Notes: generated by a model from the letters alone, not told the origin. DNA of 64,000 nucleotides from Castanea sativa (GCF_040712315.1 NC_134015.1:1772445-1836444); one strand, 5' to 3'. Counted from the stretch's first letter, positions 1 through 11,906 are shown. Program-made: numbers and translations.

Positions 1-186
1 TTGAAACTTGAGTTCCAAATATAACCATATAACTAATATGTTTCAATTTTAGTCACATAACTAATATATTTACAAAATTAGCTTAACGGACAAAAAAAAA
101 TCCCTCTTGTCAATAAGGAAAACTTTACAAATTGCTTCTAATTATTCCCTTTTCTTTTTATAAGAAATGGACCCTTTTTGGCCTCA

Positions 187-187
187 A

Positions 188-257
<70 letters not shown>
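187..257. repeat. Compound (CT)n(AT)n microsatellite
   Basis: About 13 CT dinucleotides run directly into about 22 AT dinucleotides. The flanks (1-186) are AT-rich with no convincing gene. Just after it (about 259-325) the motif AAGGCC-G--GAGGCCATG followed by ATACGTATA occurs twice, a short direct duplication of unknown origin. Confidence 0.95.
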
Positions 258-258
<1 letters not shown>

Positions 259-352
259 TAAAGGCCAGTTGAGGCCATGTGCGGAAGATACGTATAAAGG
301 CCGGCCGAGGCCATGATAATACGTATATGAAAATATGATAGTGTCATCTCGA

Positions 353-1284
353 TTACAATGCTAAGGGTTGTAAAGAGGAGGCAAAATCCGAACTCTTGGT
401 CGGAAGTGGAGGGAATTTTGGAGTAGCTGCAGTTTCTCTCAAAATTGGACCTGCCTCTGTATGGAGATAGGGCTTCCTCATATAGGATGGAGGAGGCCTT
501 GGATGCTGGCTGGTGATTGCTGAAATTGCGGAGAGTAAATTGCTTTTACTGAGGTGAAAGTTGATTCCACCGAAAGCAACAGGAACTCCGGATGATTGTG
601 TCGGTGAACAAGAAACTTTCACCGTTCATGCTACGTTGATTTGTCCCCTTGCTTTTCCGGATTCGGTCACTGTTGAAATAGTAACCTGTCGGGGAATCTG
701 CTGGGTGCTGGTACTGTTCATGATGCGGGTACTGTTCATATCAGTGGCTGGTGCTGATTTTGAATAGTAACCGGACTGTAATCTTATCCTGAGTTGCTGG
801 GTCAGGATGGTCTAGTCAGTATCAGGAGCATCTGATGGATATCCATCATAAGGATCCCACGGGGAATCGTTATCGCAATCGTGCTCGTGATATCTGGCAT
901 AAGTGTTGCAGAGTCCACAGTAGAGAAGTGGTTCATGGATAGGCTTTTTCCCTGTAAGAAATTCTCTGGGACTATCAGGACCAAGTTTTTTAAGATTCCT
1001 AATGGCGGAGCCATATGGTCGTCTCCCAAAAACGTAGATCCCGTCGCAGAGCCTATAAAATGGCAGTCTTTCCAAAGCTCTTGACTGATATCAATAATTT
1101 GGTTGTTGAAGTAATTCCTCCAGCGTTCTGCTAGAGCCTTAGGGTATTTGTATGAAATGTATGTGTCTCCTTCATACCATGGGCCCTGATAAGTAAAACC
1201 ATTGATGAGAACGAGATGCTTTGAAGGATGAACTTCCATCCAATTTTCTCTATCCCAACTGCATCGTACTCCAACATCTGATAG
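353..1284 (-). pseudogene. Decayed coding remnant of unknown family joined to an NLR fragment
   Basis: On the minus strand, protein-like sequence starts abruptly at about 1284, where CNL homology ends. It is tryptophan- and tyrosine-rich for about 85 residues and then needs a frame change near 1020-1060. It continues into a Cys/His-rich stretch (C-x2-C-x6-H-x3-C) and an Asp/Pro-rich end at about 812. A further open stretch (353-622) rich in Pro and Ser may be its continuation, but in-frame stops lie between. The two overlapping minus frames make sense only as one broken gene. I do not recognise the family; a viral-like or retroelement polyprotein is a guess based on the Cys/His cluster and on the junction inside another gene. 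It is certainly not CNL sequence. Confidence 0.35.
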
Positions 1285-1703
1285 AAATTGGACATCTTTG
1301 GGAATTTTTAACCACAAATGACAAGCATTTTTATAATCTACTCCCAAGTCTATGTCACTATTGATTGTGAAGCATTCATTTTTTGATATTAATTATGCAA
1401 AGTCATGCACTATGTCATGCATTTTGCACCTTATTATCTGGTCATTATCTTCGTCTTTCTCAAAATCTTGGAAGAAAGATCGTATAGCTAAATTTTCAAA
1501 GTCTAGCAATGATTTCTATCTCCATATTTGGCTTCGACTTGATATATTCTTGTGACATCCACATAAATACCAACTCATCGCTAGAAAAGACATAATATTT
1601 TGGAAAAACAGCACAAAATGAGAAGTACCGTCTCAATGGTGAGGATAAATCATAATAACTAAGTAATAACGGTGCATAAAGACTTCTTTTCACATCTTCA
1701 GTG
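1284..1703 (-). pseudogene. CNL fragment: ARC2 / winged-helix region with MHD motif
   Basis: The translation matches the RNBS-D to MHD part of the two large CNL genes in this window: the CFSFCAVFPKDY-like block (here with Y replacing C and K-Y-Y), the DELVFMWM block, a broken IIAR/FENLAIRSFFQDF junction, and KMHDIVHDFA. Three lesions are visible. A short deletion shifts the frame between IIAR and FENL (about 1500). A TAA replaces the CAA that follows DFA (about 1389-1391). Homology breaks off at about 1284 into an unrelated reading frame. At the other end the match stops at about 1703 beside a SINE-like repeat. It cannot make an NLR and is a relic of a third CNL copy in the cluster, in the same orientation as the other two. 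Confidence 0.8.
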
Positions 1704-1852
1704 ATAACTCAGTAATAACGCAGTGTATATGTGTGTGAAACTCCCTACTAGAGACTTGAACCCTGGCTCTTGTTCCCTACACCCCACAAGCACTTATACT
1801 TGTGGAGTGACCATCGCACCAAGAGTGTGCAGCGATGATGCTTACTATTATT
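1704..1852 (-). mobile_element. tRNA-derived SINE-like element
   Basis: Read on the minus strand it has an A-box-like TGGTGCGATGG and, about 55 bp on, a B-box-like GGTTCAAGTCT, the spacing of a tRNA-derived pol III promoter. The inner part (CACTCCACAAGTATAAGTGC) is a common dispersed sequence in rosid genomes, by my recall. No clear poly(A) tail or target duplication was found, so it may be truncated. It abuts the CNL fragment and may have helped break it. Confidence 0.5.
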
Positions 1853-1859
1853 AATGGTC

Positions 1860-3420
1860 CATTATGAAACCAAGATTTCAAGCTAAGGGGCCAGAGTATA
1901 AGCAAAAAAAAAAAAAAAAAAAAAAAAAACGCACACATGCAAAAACTCTAAATAAGCATTTATAAAGTATTAACAAACTATCATCTAAAACAAATACACA
2001 AAATCATTATTTCTTAGTGCATTAAGATTTAATCATCTACCAACAAAGACAAAAGATACAAAACACCATTGTTTTTTAATACATTACAATGCATTCACCA
2101 ATGAAAAGGGAACTTGAGGCTCTTTTAAAATTTTGAAATCATTTATGATTGAATCCAAACTAAATGTCGAAATTGTTGTCCCTTTCAATATAAGTATAAC
2201 ATCAAAGACTAGAAAAATAAAAATAAAATAAGAATTATGTTTATTATCTTACAAAAGGAGTAATTGTTATTACTGAGTAAGAGCGAATACAAGAATGTGG
2301 GTGATATGCATGATGCATCAATTATAAATTTAAACTTCTCAATTTATAGATTTTTTAGTTTCATAAATTTATCTTAGTTCAAAATAATAGTTAAAGCATT
2401 ATGATGTGCGACATTTTTATATTAAGATGTATTTGTTTATCTCTTTATCTTTGTTTTTGTGATTTGTCTTTTATTTTATTTTATTTATTCATTTATTTTT
2501 TTGTCTCAAAAATAGTATCTATAGCATATTAAATATTCAACTTATACACATTTTTGCTCCACTAACACCACTATCAATTTATTATCCTCTGCCAGCACTA
2601 TCAAATTATCAATCTGATGCCCCCTTTTTTTTTCCTTGAATCAACGTGGTTGGGCTAAAATAGTGGTTTGTTAGGCTGAGTTGTAATTTATAAAAGGGTC
2701 ATGTTAACAAGTGCTCTTAGGGTATTGGTTAACAATCCATTTTAGGAAAGTTTTGACACCACTTTCATGGGAAATGAAAAAATCTATCAAAACATTAATT
2801 GTTTTTCTTTGTTTCTCCATAAAAATTTCTTTAAATAGATTATTAAACAATGCTCTAAGGGCATTCGTTAGCATTTCTCTTTATAAAAATGGCTGAAGAT
2901 TGTTGGTTGGGCTGGGTTTTTTCCTGGGACTGATAATTATTGTTGTTTTGACTGGATTATGACCTTGTTTGAGTTTAATATTGTTATTTGGGCTGGGTTA
3001 AAGATTTTAGTCTTGAAGGGGGCAAGCTTTTTGAAGCAAGGGGGCCCAACTCTAATTTTTCTTGGGTGTAATTTAAATTAGGTTATATTACGTTTTTTTT
3101 TTTCTTTTTTGGGTAATGTCTGGAGGGAACCGAGCCCCATGGGCCCATATGTGGGTCCGTCCCTTCTAATGGAAAGCTCCTCAACTCTTGTGGAATGGGA
3201 AAACTTGACAAGTTTTTTTTTTTTTTTTCCTAAGGGAGAGATATTTGGGTTCAAGAGCTTTGATCATGTTCAAGACGACTTCTAATGAAATTTAAAATAG
3301 GTAATGGGTGTATACAAATTAACAATACAATACTTCACATGCTCCACAATGCAATTGAATCTCATCAGTACCAACTCCTCAAAAGTCAAAAGGATTATCA
3401 AAATTACAAATCAAACAAAT
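1860..3420. other. Gene-free AT-rich stretch
   Basis: No convincing gene is visible. It holds a poly(A) run at about 1904-1929, several T-rich runs, and two related copies of a TGCTCTTAGGGTATTGGTTAAC-like motif (about 2712-2735 and 2851-2873), whose ends look like those of a small MITE. Short frames here have no family resemblance. Confidence 0.6.
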
Positions 3421-3429
3421 GCCACTTGA

Positions 3430-5130
3430 ATTTTAGCTGCACAAGCTAGCCATTTGGGCTTTTTGACCATTTGATTACATTTACAGGTCCACACAAAAGC
3501 GCAACCTATGTGAACAACATAAATATATGTAAGACTCCAGTGCATCTTTCAGCTGCTTCTAAAGCCACCTTGTTGATTTGACCTTTAACAAATTGGCCGA
3601 TTCAAGATTATTAAGACTCCAGTGCGTCTTTCAGTTACAATGTTTCATGTTTGGTTATTCATGGTCAAAAAAATGAAATTTGACAGAAGTATAGCTTGCT
3701 TCTTCTTGAAATCCATGGCATGTTACATTCATGATGTTGACTGGAGCTTCATCTACAAGCATTTTTGCTTCACAGAGGAGAGAAAGGGAGCTTTGTTGTT
3801 CTACAATAATGAGCTTTGCCATTTTGCCTATGAAGCTCTCTCAATTAGCTATCTTGCACCGGAACGTATGACATGAAGGATGCATCCTTGCTTAACAATT
3901 TTCACCAGTATAGACTGCGTTTCTCCAATAGGTTTAGACTACAATAGTTTAACAAATGAGGCCATTGATTTAGGATGAAGAGGAGAAAATTGAAAAACTT
4001 ACGAATAAAGCTTGAGAATTAAAAAGTTTCAACTACAGGTTTATTACGGTGAATATAATGAAACTTTTTACTTTGGAAATCAAAATGATTCTATCAATTG
4101 ACAATAAAGAGAGAACTTCTCTCCTATTTCCCTTTTCTATAAATTCATAATGAAAATTACATAATTATATTGCTCTCCTTCTTAGATAATATGAGAAGGC
4201 TAACAGGAAGCACCTTAGTATCAGAAAAAGAAGAAGAAGAAATAGCTACCTGTAGTAGATGAGATATGCAGAACCAGTCTACCAGAACCCAGAGTTTATA
4301 TGGTTCATGTTCTTTGAAAATAAGTTGCTGATGTGCAGAAAGGCTGAAGCCACAAACTCAGCAAATAGTATAGGCAACTGGGCTTTCAAAATACAGACAT
4401 GATAACTAAACAACAAAGGCCTTTTAACTCTTCAGGCACATAGTCATCATAAATTTTGATATTTTAAAACAATAGCAAACAATTTGAATTTTAAAATTTC
4501 TTTGCAATTACTAAACGTTGCAACTGGTTGGCAAATGAAATCCCCATGTTGAGTAAGGGATGACTGCATGAATATTAAATCTTTCAAATTAGAATCAAAC
4601 AAAAGACATTTTTCATCCCCATGGAATAAAAATTAAAAAAAATTCACAGTCAATAACACATATGCCAGACAAAAACAAAGGAAAAAAATACAAATAAAAC
4701 AGAGAAGCAAGTGAGAGTTGCTATTTCAATTGAAGCTATTGTTGTATGTTAAGAGTACAAAAAAGTTGATGAAAAAAGTACATAACTCTCAATATATCCT
4801 TCTTTTAACTTCAATTCTCTTACCAAGATGCTACAACTGCTTGGCAATTGTAATATCATAAAGGTCATATTAAGTCCCCTTCTAAATATTTGTTCAAGTC
4901 AAGGGGAAAAAAAATTCAAACCTTCTTGATGATGGGGAGAAACAGAGGGCATAAAGGCTGCAAAAGGATGAAATTGGAGGCCAATCTTTCAAATCATCAT
5001 CACTATAAAACTCACTACTGTAGTGCACCATTCTCCATCACCATGCTTAATTATAACTTCAAGCACGAGTTGTTTTTACTATGTTAATGACCCTTGTCTA
5101 TGGTTTAAATCATACCAACAGATTAACGCG
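3430..5130. repeat. Partial copy A' of the CNL 3'-flanking block
   Basis: The stretch aligns by eye with 9580-10990, 29560-30900 and 52700-54300. Shared landmarks are the AGCTTTCTCAATTAGCTATCTTG motif region (about 3830-3860), the CAAAATGATTCTATCAATT block (about 4081-4099), the CACTATAAAACTC / CTGTAG block (about 5002-5025) and the CCAACAGATTAA block (about 5114). Between about 4200 and 4860 it carries extra sequence that is repeated again at 5740-5790 and 6740-7030. Short frames in it (for example 3622-3876) are not shared in frame by the other copies, so I call no gene. Confidence 0.6.
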
Positions 5131-5331
5131 GTGAAAGACCGCGCTAAGAACTTCATTGGGCTGCTGCCGGAGCTTGTGATGCTGTGGTGCCCGAGTGTAA
5201 AGAAGTATCAAAGTGTAATTACTAGTTACAGATTTCTTGTATAGACTACATGCCTATTGTAATCACTAGGTAGTATTAGATGGAACTAGTGCATGTGTTC
5301 AATTGTTAATGCACGTGACAAATTGGTAGAT

Positions 5332-5553
5332 TGTTAGAAGTAATTATGCCAGCTGGCATAAGTAGTTACTGGATCGGTTAGTTAGTTAGCCACTGATCAG
5401 AATTACGCGTGTACAAATACAAATAGGCCTTTGGTCTTGTAAAGTGATCATACAGAAATTAGTCATCAATTAATTGTTCTTTGTTTTCTCTTCTCCCTTA
5501 ATTCAAAACTCGATTTAAACTATAAACAACACCCATCATTTGAGTTCTTAACA
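5332..5553 (+). mobile_element. Possible solo LTR (copia-like)
   Basis: A 222-bp segment starts TGTTAGAAG and ends TTCTTAACA, with an A/T-rich TATA-like stretch followed by a T/C-rich tail, as in small Ty1/copia LTRs. It sits where other copies of the flanking block are uninterrupted. The flanks share only GAT, not a clean 5-bp duplication, so the exact ends are uncertain. Confidence 0.35.
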
Positions 5554-5675
5554 GATAGCAAAAAACCAAATAATTGTCAAGGAGTACCTAAACGACATCA
5601 TACTGATATTTCAATTTGTATCTGAGAATTATTTATGGGTAATAATATAAAAAAATCGTATTGATAATATTACAT

Positions 5676-5800
5676 ATTTTTGTACTCGTTAGATAATATG
5701 AAATAGCTAACAGAAAAGGAAAAAGAAGAAGAATAAATAGGTAGCAGAACCCAGAGTTTATATGGTACATGTACTTTGAAAATAAGTTGCTGATTGTGGG

Positions 5801-5841
<41 letters not shown>

Positions 5842-6645
5842 GAAAGGAGAGTGATAAATAAACAAAAAAGAGACCCTAAATCGGCTGGGCTGACTTGGCT
5901 GAGAGAGAGAGTGCACCATTTGGAATTTAGTTTGACGGTTTGAGAGTTAAAACTGAGACCTGAGAGAGAGAATGAGAGAACAGTGAGTTTTGGATTAGAA
6001 CGTACCAGACCGAAAACAGTTTTTTTTTTTTTTTTTTTTTTTAACTCTTAATTTTCTCAACCATTTAAGAATAATTGCAATCTCAAAAATAGGACTGGAG
6101 TTTAGTTTGCATAAACAATTCTTTTTAAAATAAATTGTTTTTTTTTTTTTTTATAGTGCTTTTACTTTTATTTAAAGGAAGGATTGTAGAGGAGACCAAG
6201 ACTCATGCCCTTAATTATTCAAAATCTAAGTTTTTATGACCGCGCATCATTAACATGATGGTTACTCCATAAATATAAGTTCAAATCTTCGAAAAGGGAG
6301 AGCAACCAAAAAAAAAAAATCCACACTTTCCTTTTTTTTTTATTAACAAAATTAATGAATTTAAGAGCAATTTTTACTTAATGGCCCCTCATAATTTTTC
6401 GAAATTCTCCCTCTCCCTTTATTTTTATGAGCAAAAGCTTTATTTTTGAATAGATAATAATAGAAAATTTCAACCTATAACAACAAGAGACTACCAATTA
6501 TGCTAACTAGAAGTCAAATACCTTGTAGCTAAATTAGCAGCTCCTCATGCACAAAGTGCTTAGGGGTTTAGAGAGAAAGGGTTAGCAGCATGTTATAATT
6601 ATCTCTCCAAAAAAAAAATTAGAATCTATGAAAACTTTTTTAAGT

Positions 6646-6682
<37 letters not shown>

Positions 6683-7690
6683 AAAAAATGTATAAAAACA
6701 CTTATTTTTCATTTAAAGAATGAGTAGTGACCAGTAAGTGCAAAATCCTTAAACTCAGCAAACAGGATTGGTAATTGGGCTGCAAAAGAAAGACGTGATA
6801 ACTAAACAACAAAGGCCTTTTAACTCTTTTATGTCCACAGTCACCATCAATTTGATGTTTTGAAACGATAGCAAACTAATTAAACTTGTTTTTTTTTTTT
6901 TTTTAATTTCTTTGCAAATAACGTCGCAACTGGTTGGAAAATGAAATTTGTTTTTCATCCCACCCAACGGAATGAGAAATAAGCATATCACAGTCACTTG
7001 CACTTTTGCCAGACAAAAATCAAAGAAGAAAAAAAAAAATTCATTTCCTATAGACTAGTAGTTATACAGACTATCTCGAGCCCCAGAATGTCAATTCCTA
7101 CAGTAGACTCTACTACTACGTATCTACACGCCTTTGTTGTCACTAGTCACTTAAATCTATCTACAGTTCAATCACTAAGACAAAGAATCTATCTAAACCA
7201 TGAAAATTAGCAAACTAGATTCCAAGGCCTAAAACATTAGGTTAGAATTTACATAAGATGAAAATTGGTCATCTATCTCACCTTTTATCTGCCACCATAT
7301 TCTATGGATTACTCGGGAAATGTGGCATGACACGCTTGCTGACAATATGAAATGGTAAAGGAATTTCTTCCACAGCCCTTCTCAAATGTGTATCCATGTG
7401 TGATAATTTGTTTCATCACAAAATGTACTTCCCCAAATATTATGATCTGATTTTTGGTTCAAAAGAGGGCAAAAGAAGTTAAATATTTTAGCATGAGGCG
7501 AATATGGCTGCAGAAAATGATAAGAAAAAGCAGACAGATGATTAAGCAAAGATATTGAGATATACCTTACAGTAGAAGAGTATATAATCTAATTAACAAA
7601 GCCAAGGTATTTGCAGTTTCTTCTTCTTGCTTGATGATCACCTACTGGCTACTATTCTTCACACTCTTCCATATAAGAAAATACTTCAAA
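5676..7690. repeat. Second local copy of the A' block, split by a 0.9-kb insertion
   Basis: Bases 5676-5795 repeat 4190-4340, and 6735-7030 continue the same alignment (4345-4680). An insertion of about 0.94 kb (5796-6734) therefore splits the copy. The insertion contains (GA)n at about 5805-5838, a T-run at about 6020, a SINE-like B-box stretch (about 6225-6320, ending in poly-A) and (TA)n at 6649-6679. Bases 7210-7690 match 13900-13970 in part and 56440-56930, including the TCATCACAAAATGTAC block. No gene is called. Confidence 0.55.
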
Positions 7691-7693
7691 GTC

Positions 7694-7820
7694 CCATTCG
7701 GTTCGTTCTTGCCCATTCGGTCCATTTTGGTCTTACTTTTGTCTATTTAGTCCATTCTGATCCTTCGGTCCACTTAGGTCCATTTCGGTTTACTATAGTC
7801 CACTTCAGTCTACTTTGGTT
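7694..7820. repeat. Degenerate ~10-bp tandem repeat (ATTCGGTCCA-like)
   Basis: About twelve imperfect copies of a decamer, TTTCGGTCCA and variants, lie head to tail. They begin exactly where homology of the flanking block (…AATACTTCAAAGT) stops, so this is an expanded or inserted segment. A short frame crosses it only because ten bases repeat; it is not a gene. Confidence 0.7.
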
Positions 7821-8689
7821 ATGCTTTGGGCGGAGAAGTTTGTGTAGATAGAGAAGCTACTTTATTGGCAATTATGTCATATTTTTAGTGTCATGTTAGT
7901 AGGTTTTTTTTTTTTTTATCAAATTACATTTTTCTTATGTTATTAAAGTCTTGTATTTTTTTTTTCTAATATTAGTGATAAATTTACTTGTATTTGCTTT
8001 CTCTTTAGATCATTCAAAACATATAGAAGATGAACCGTTTATAAGGAGTACTAGAAACAAATTCTAACTACAAATTATGTTATTTAAAAAATATCTTGAT
8101 TTATATAATAGTTGAATGTAAAATGTATTATGTTTCCTAAAAAAAATTACAAAATTTAAACATTTTCAAATAACAAATATAGATAATTTTTATAAAAAAA
8201 AAAATCTATTATATTATATCAACTATAATTTGTTAAAAAATAATCATACCATTTTAATAAGAGTTTGAGACTAACACTTACAAATGTTATCTACAATTTT
8301 CAATTTTCACTTAATAAAAAAACAAATCGTCAAATTTTTTCTTGTATCACACAAGTTAACTACTAGTTATTAGTAAAAAAAGATAAAAGATAAAGTAGAA
8401 ATATCCAAATATCAAATATGCCTTATAGTAGAAGAGTACATATTCAAACTAACTAAGCTAACGTAGCATGATGGTCACCCTGTGTACTTCGGACACTTCC
8501 ATGTAACAAAATACTTCAAAGTAGGACAAGAAACAAGCATACACAATATTACTTTATAAATTGATAACTAGCAAGTACCTAACGCAAATAACTTAAAATT
8601 TTGATATATAATAAAAACATTTTTAAGCTTTGAAGGCCCCTTACATGATAACAAACCCAACCAGTACTTCATACATAAACGCAGCGCAA

Positions 8690-9185
8690 CAGCTTCTTCA
8701 AGTCAGCAATCCTTACCTCCAAAGCCTCAAGCTTAGCCATTGCCCTTGCACTGAACAGCAAGTGGTCAAGAAGAACATCCAAGTCAGAGCCAGGTTGTAC
8801 CATCTCTAGCTCTCACTACATTGCCCCACTCTAGCAACCTAGTCTCATTGGTGGTGTCCAAACTTGAATGGTGCACGTCCATCAAGACCTCACACAGCAG
8901 GTTGATCATAAAATGGTCAGTGATTGCTCCAATCTTGAAGCCTGCAGTAAAGTCACCATAACGTCCCACTAATCGATCCAGCAGAATGACAGTCTTGTCG
9001 AACATTAAATCAACGAAAGTCAGCTTGAGGGCCTTCCAATGACCAAAACCGAGGGGCAAGTCTAGCACTGTATCTTGTGTTTGAACCTCTCCATGAAAGC
9101 TTCCAGTTCTGTCGTGGTAGATGCAGCCATATTACCAACTCGCGTCAACATGTCTGAGTCAAAGCTCAAAACTCTCTCTGATAAA
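8690..9185 (-). pseudogene. PEARLI-4/phospholipase-like gene remnant, copy A
   Basis: The minus strand encodes DSDMLTRVGNMAAST, an AFMERFKHK stretch, then DRLVGRYGDFTAGFKIGAITDHF and NLLCEVLMDVHHSSLD. The pattern (short N-terminal segment, a YGDFTA block, an LCEVL-helix, LLEWG) recalls plant PEARLI-4/phospholipase-like proteins; this family call is from memory and tentative. Compared with copy B (28400-28888) it has lost one base after the FKHK codons, has a CGA-to-TGA type stop and lacks two bases before the DRLVGRY block, so its frame is broken at least twice. A further shift after VRAR leads into a coiled-coil-like tail (ALEVRIADLKKLL, about 8690-8720). The remnant is probably non-functional. 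Confidence 0.45.
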
Positions 9186-9427
9186 GCAAGGCCCTGAGAT
9201 GCATGCTCATTAACCACATGAAGAAGAAAATCCTGGCAAGAACCAAAAGAGAGGGGAAGTCATAATTGTAAGATCTTACCTCCTAGAAGCAAATCTCCAT
9301 TCCAACAGTCTTTCTGTTGGCTTTTCTCATCTGCAGCTGTAAAAATGACTGCTACTCAAGTTTCCTTAAGAGTAACATTATATGCAAACAAAAAGGTTTT
9401 GCTCCAAAGGCCTAAATCCGGAATCGG

Positions 9428-9560
9428 ATCTGTAGCTAGCATTACCAGAGTGGCATCTGAGGTCTTTCTATAGGCTATGAAGTGAGACACCTTTGAATAA
9501 CTATCAACCACAGCAAAAATAGAATCCCACTGCTTGGGCTTCTCCCCAGAAATACACCCA
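9428..9560 (-). mobile_element. Ty3/gypsy integrase fragment, copy A
   Basis: The minus-strand translation includes PKQWDSIFAVVDSYSKVSHF followed by a YRKTSDATLV stretch. This matches the integrase-core block around the first catalytic Asp (…D-S-I-F-V-V-V-D-R-F-S-K-…-H-F) of chromovirus-type Ty3/gypsy elements. Only this segment is present. The same scrap sits at the same place in copy B, so it was captured before the block was duplicated. Confidence 0.6.
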
Positions 9561-10150
9561 ATATGTGTGTGTGTATATTCTTAGTAGTGTTCAAAAAATT
9601 GATATTTAGATTAGTACCGAGTATACAAATAAATTCCACTTCTTAACACAAGCAATTTAAGTACTTTCGAAATTACATCCCTATAATGACAAACTTGATA
9701 ACCAGTCATTCATATTCAAACAACAAAAAGATAGGAAAAGAAAAATTTACAGCTATACATAAAGCCAGTTGCCAGGTTTCCTATTCATATGTCATTGCTC
9801 GACATTTTTTCATCTTAACATCCATGACATGTTACATTTACATTGTTGATTAGAGCCTGATCTTGAAGCATTTGTGTGTACGAATTGAGTATAGAGCTTT
9901 GTAAACAAGGACAGAGCTTTAGTGAGAAGAGAGAGGGAGCTCTGTCGCTCTGCGTTATAGAGACTTGCCATTCTACCTATGGAGCTTTCTCAATTAGCTA
10001 TCTTGTACCACCAGAATGTAAGACATGGATATTGAGGTGCATCGTTGCTTAACAGCTTTGACCAGTATAAACTACACTTCTCCAATAGGTTTTGACTGCA
10101 CAAGTTTTACAAACAAGTTGTTGCTTCAGGATGAAGGGGACTAAATACCA

Positions 10151-10181
<31 letters not shown>

Positions 10182-10646
10182 TATAATCAAAGCGTGGGAA
10201 ATAAAAAATTTTCAACAAAATTTATTTCAGCAAATAAAACGGAAATTTTTTTATTTTGACATCAAAATGATTCTATCAATTAAAAATAATCATTAATCAG
10301 CAAACAATAAAAAGTCTTAGGCTCAAACTCATCCCAAGATCAATCTGGTTTTTTGATTCCTCGTCCACAAATTCTAGAAAATTCTCAGAAAGGAATACAC
10401 TATACAGAATATCATAGAAAATTTTCTGTGTGCTGGATGTAAGACCATTAATGCAATGTAGCATTATGTTGAACTGAAGCCAAAGGAAAAGCAACAATAT
10501 TTACCAAAATTCCAAATTGTGCAAGATCAAGATAAATTAGCAATTCATTGACTATATTTAAAACTTATATAACTACATGGTGGAATGATGTCGAGCAATT
10601 TTATTGGAATAATATAAAAATTCATAGTGATGATTAATCACACAAA

Positions 10647-10705
<59 letters not shown>

Positions 10706-11705
10706 AAGCTAACGGAAAAGCACCTTAATTATGAGGGAAAAAAAAAGAAAGAAAATAAAATAAAAACGCAGACCTGCAATTTAAACCTGATGATGAGGAG
10801 AGTATAAAGGACATTAAGGGCACAACTGATGAAATTTGAGGTCAATCTCAAATCTTCATCGCTATAAAACTCGAAACTGTAGTACACAACACCATCTCCA
10901 TGCTTGTAACTTCAAACGATCTCTGGCTACAAACAAAATGAGCTTCATTTATGATATGAATCATGAGTGACAACCATACCCAACAGATTAATGTGGAGAA
11001 AGATATATGAAACTAGATAGTAGCATGTCAGATAGAGAACCTAGAAAGCCAGCAGAGGAATAATGAAGCACCAATTCAAGAAAATTTAAATATTGGCAAT
11101 ATTAGTATGTAAAAAGGAAAAACTTACTTACCTTGGTAGTTCAAAATCCATGCTCACATCCCAAAGTGCTCACCGAATATCCTTTCTCTGTCCTCAGTGG
11201 TCTATTGTAAAGAAAGGAATGTTTTCAAGTGGCTGGGATTTAGGGCTTATTTAGGTTAACAGGCATCATTAGAAGTAATTAGAATAATAATACTTTTAAT
11301 CACAATGGACATCAATGACAATGATCTAAAGTGAATATATAGTAGCTTAACCTTAAATTGAAAGAGCTATAACACGTTAAGAGGAATTTCAAAGTTTATG
11401 CATTATGCAAGGGATGAGCACCATGAGCTATACATAAGCAATCTAAAGACTAGTAATAAAAAGGTGACTAATAGGGAACAGACTATATCCTGCAGCACAA
11501 TGCTAATTACTACAGTAAAGTTTACTACTATACCTTGCAACTTGTTCAACTCATGCAAGATGAGGAGCATTAAAATAACCCCGAAAATATAATCCTAATT
11601 CCTTCAACAAAACAGACCAAAGACTTTATTCAAATGAGAAGCAACAATTAGTATGGATTTGACAATCAAACAAACAAATGGGAGTTTAAGGAAAAATATA
11701 CCATA

Positions 11706-11906
11706 TCATATATTTTGAAAGGCATTATCTTCGTCACTTTCCTTTGTGAGTGGTGTCAAGCTCAGGCTCATTTCCTTCCTCAATTGAATCCTTGACGTTG
11801 CTGATGGGGTTTCCACTTTGAGATTGATCTTATCTTCTTCATCCATCGTAAATAATCTGTCCATATGGTATATGCTAATCTGTTGGTCTAATGCTATTTG
11901 TAACAA
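11706..11906 (-). other. Conserved unidentified exon, copy A (EEDKINLK exon)
   Basis: A 66-codon frame contains DEEDKINLKVETPSATSRIQ and RKEM, then an acidic end. The same frame is open in copy C (54916-55209), where the two differ by an in-frame 3-bp indel (one extra Pro codon). Copy B (31570-31690) has lost the RIQLRKEM half. A GTATATTTTT donor-like sequence follows shortly after the frame (about 11705), and a TTCAG acceptor precedes the block. Frame conservation suggests an exon of a once-functional gene on the minus strand. I do not recognise the protein. Confidence 0.35.

Noticed and set aside
3622..3876. 84-codon plus-strand frame
   Set aside because: The homologous positions in the other flank copies (9780-10020, 29745-29990, 53080-53320) do not keep this frame.
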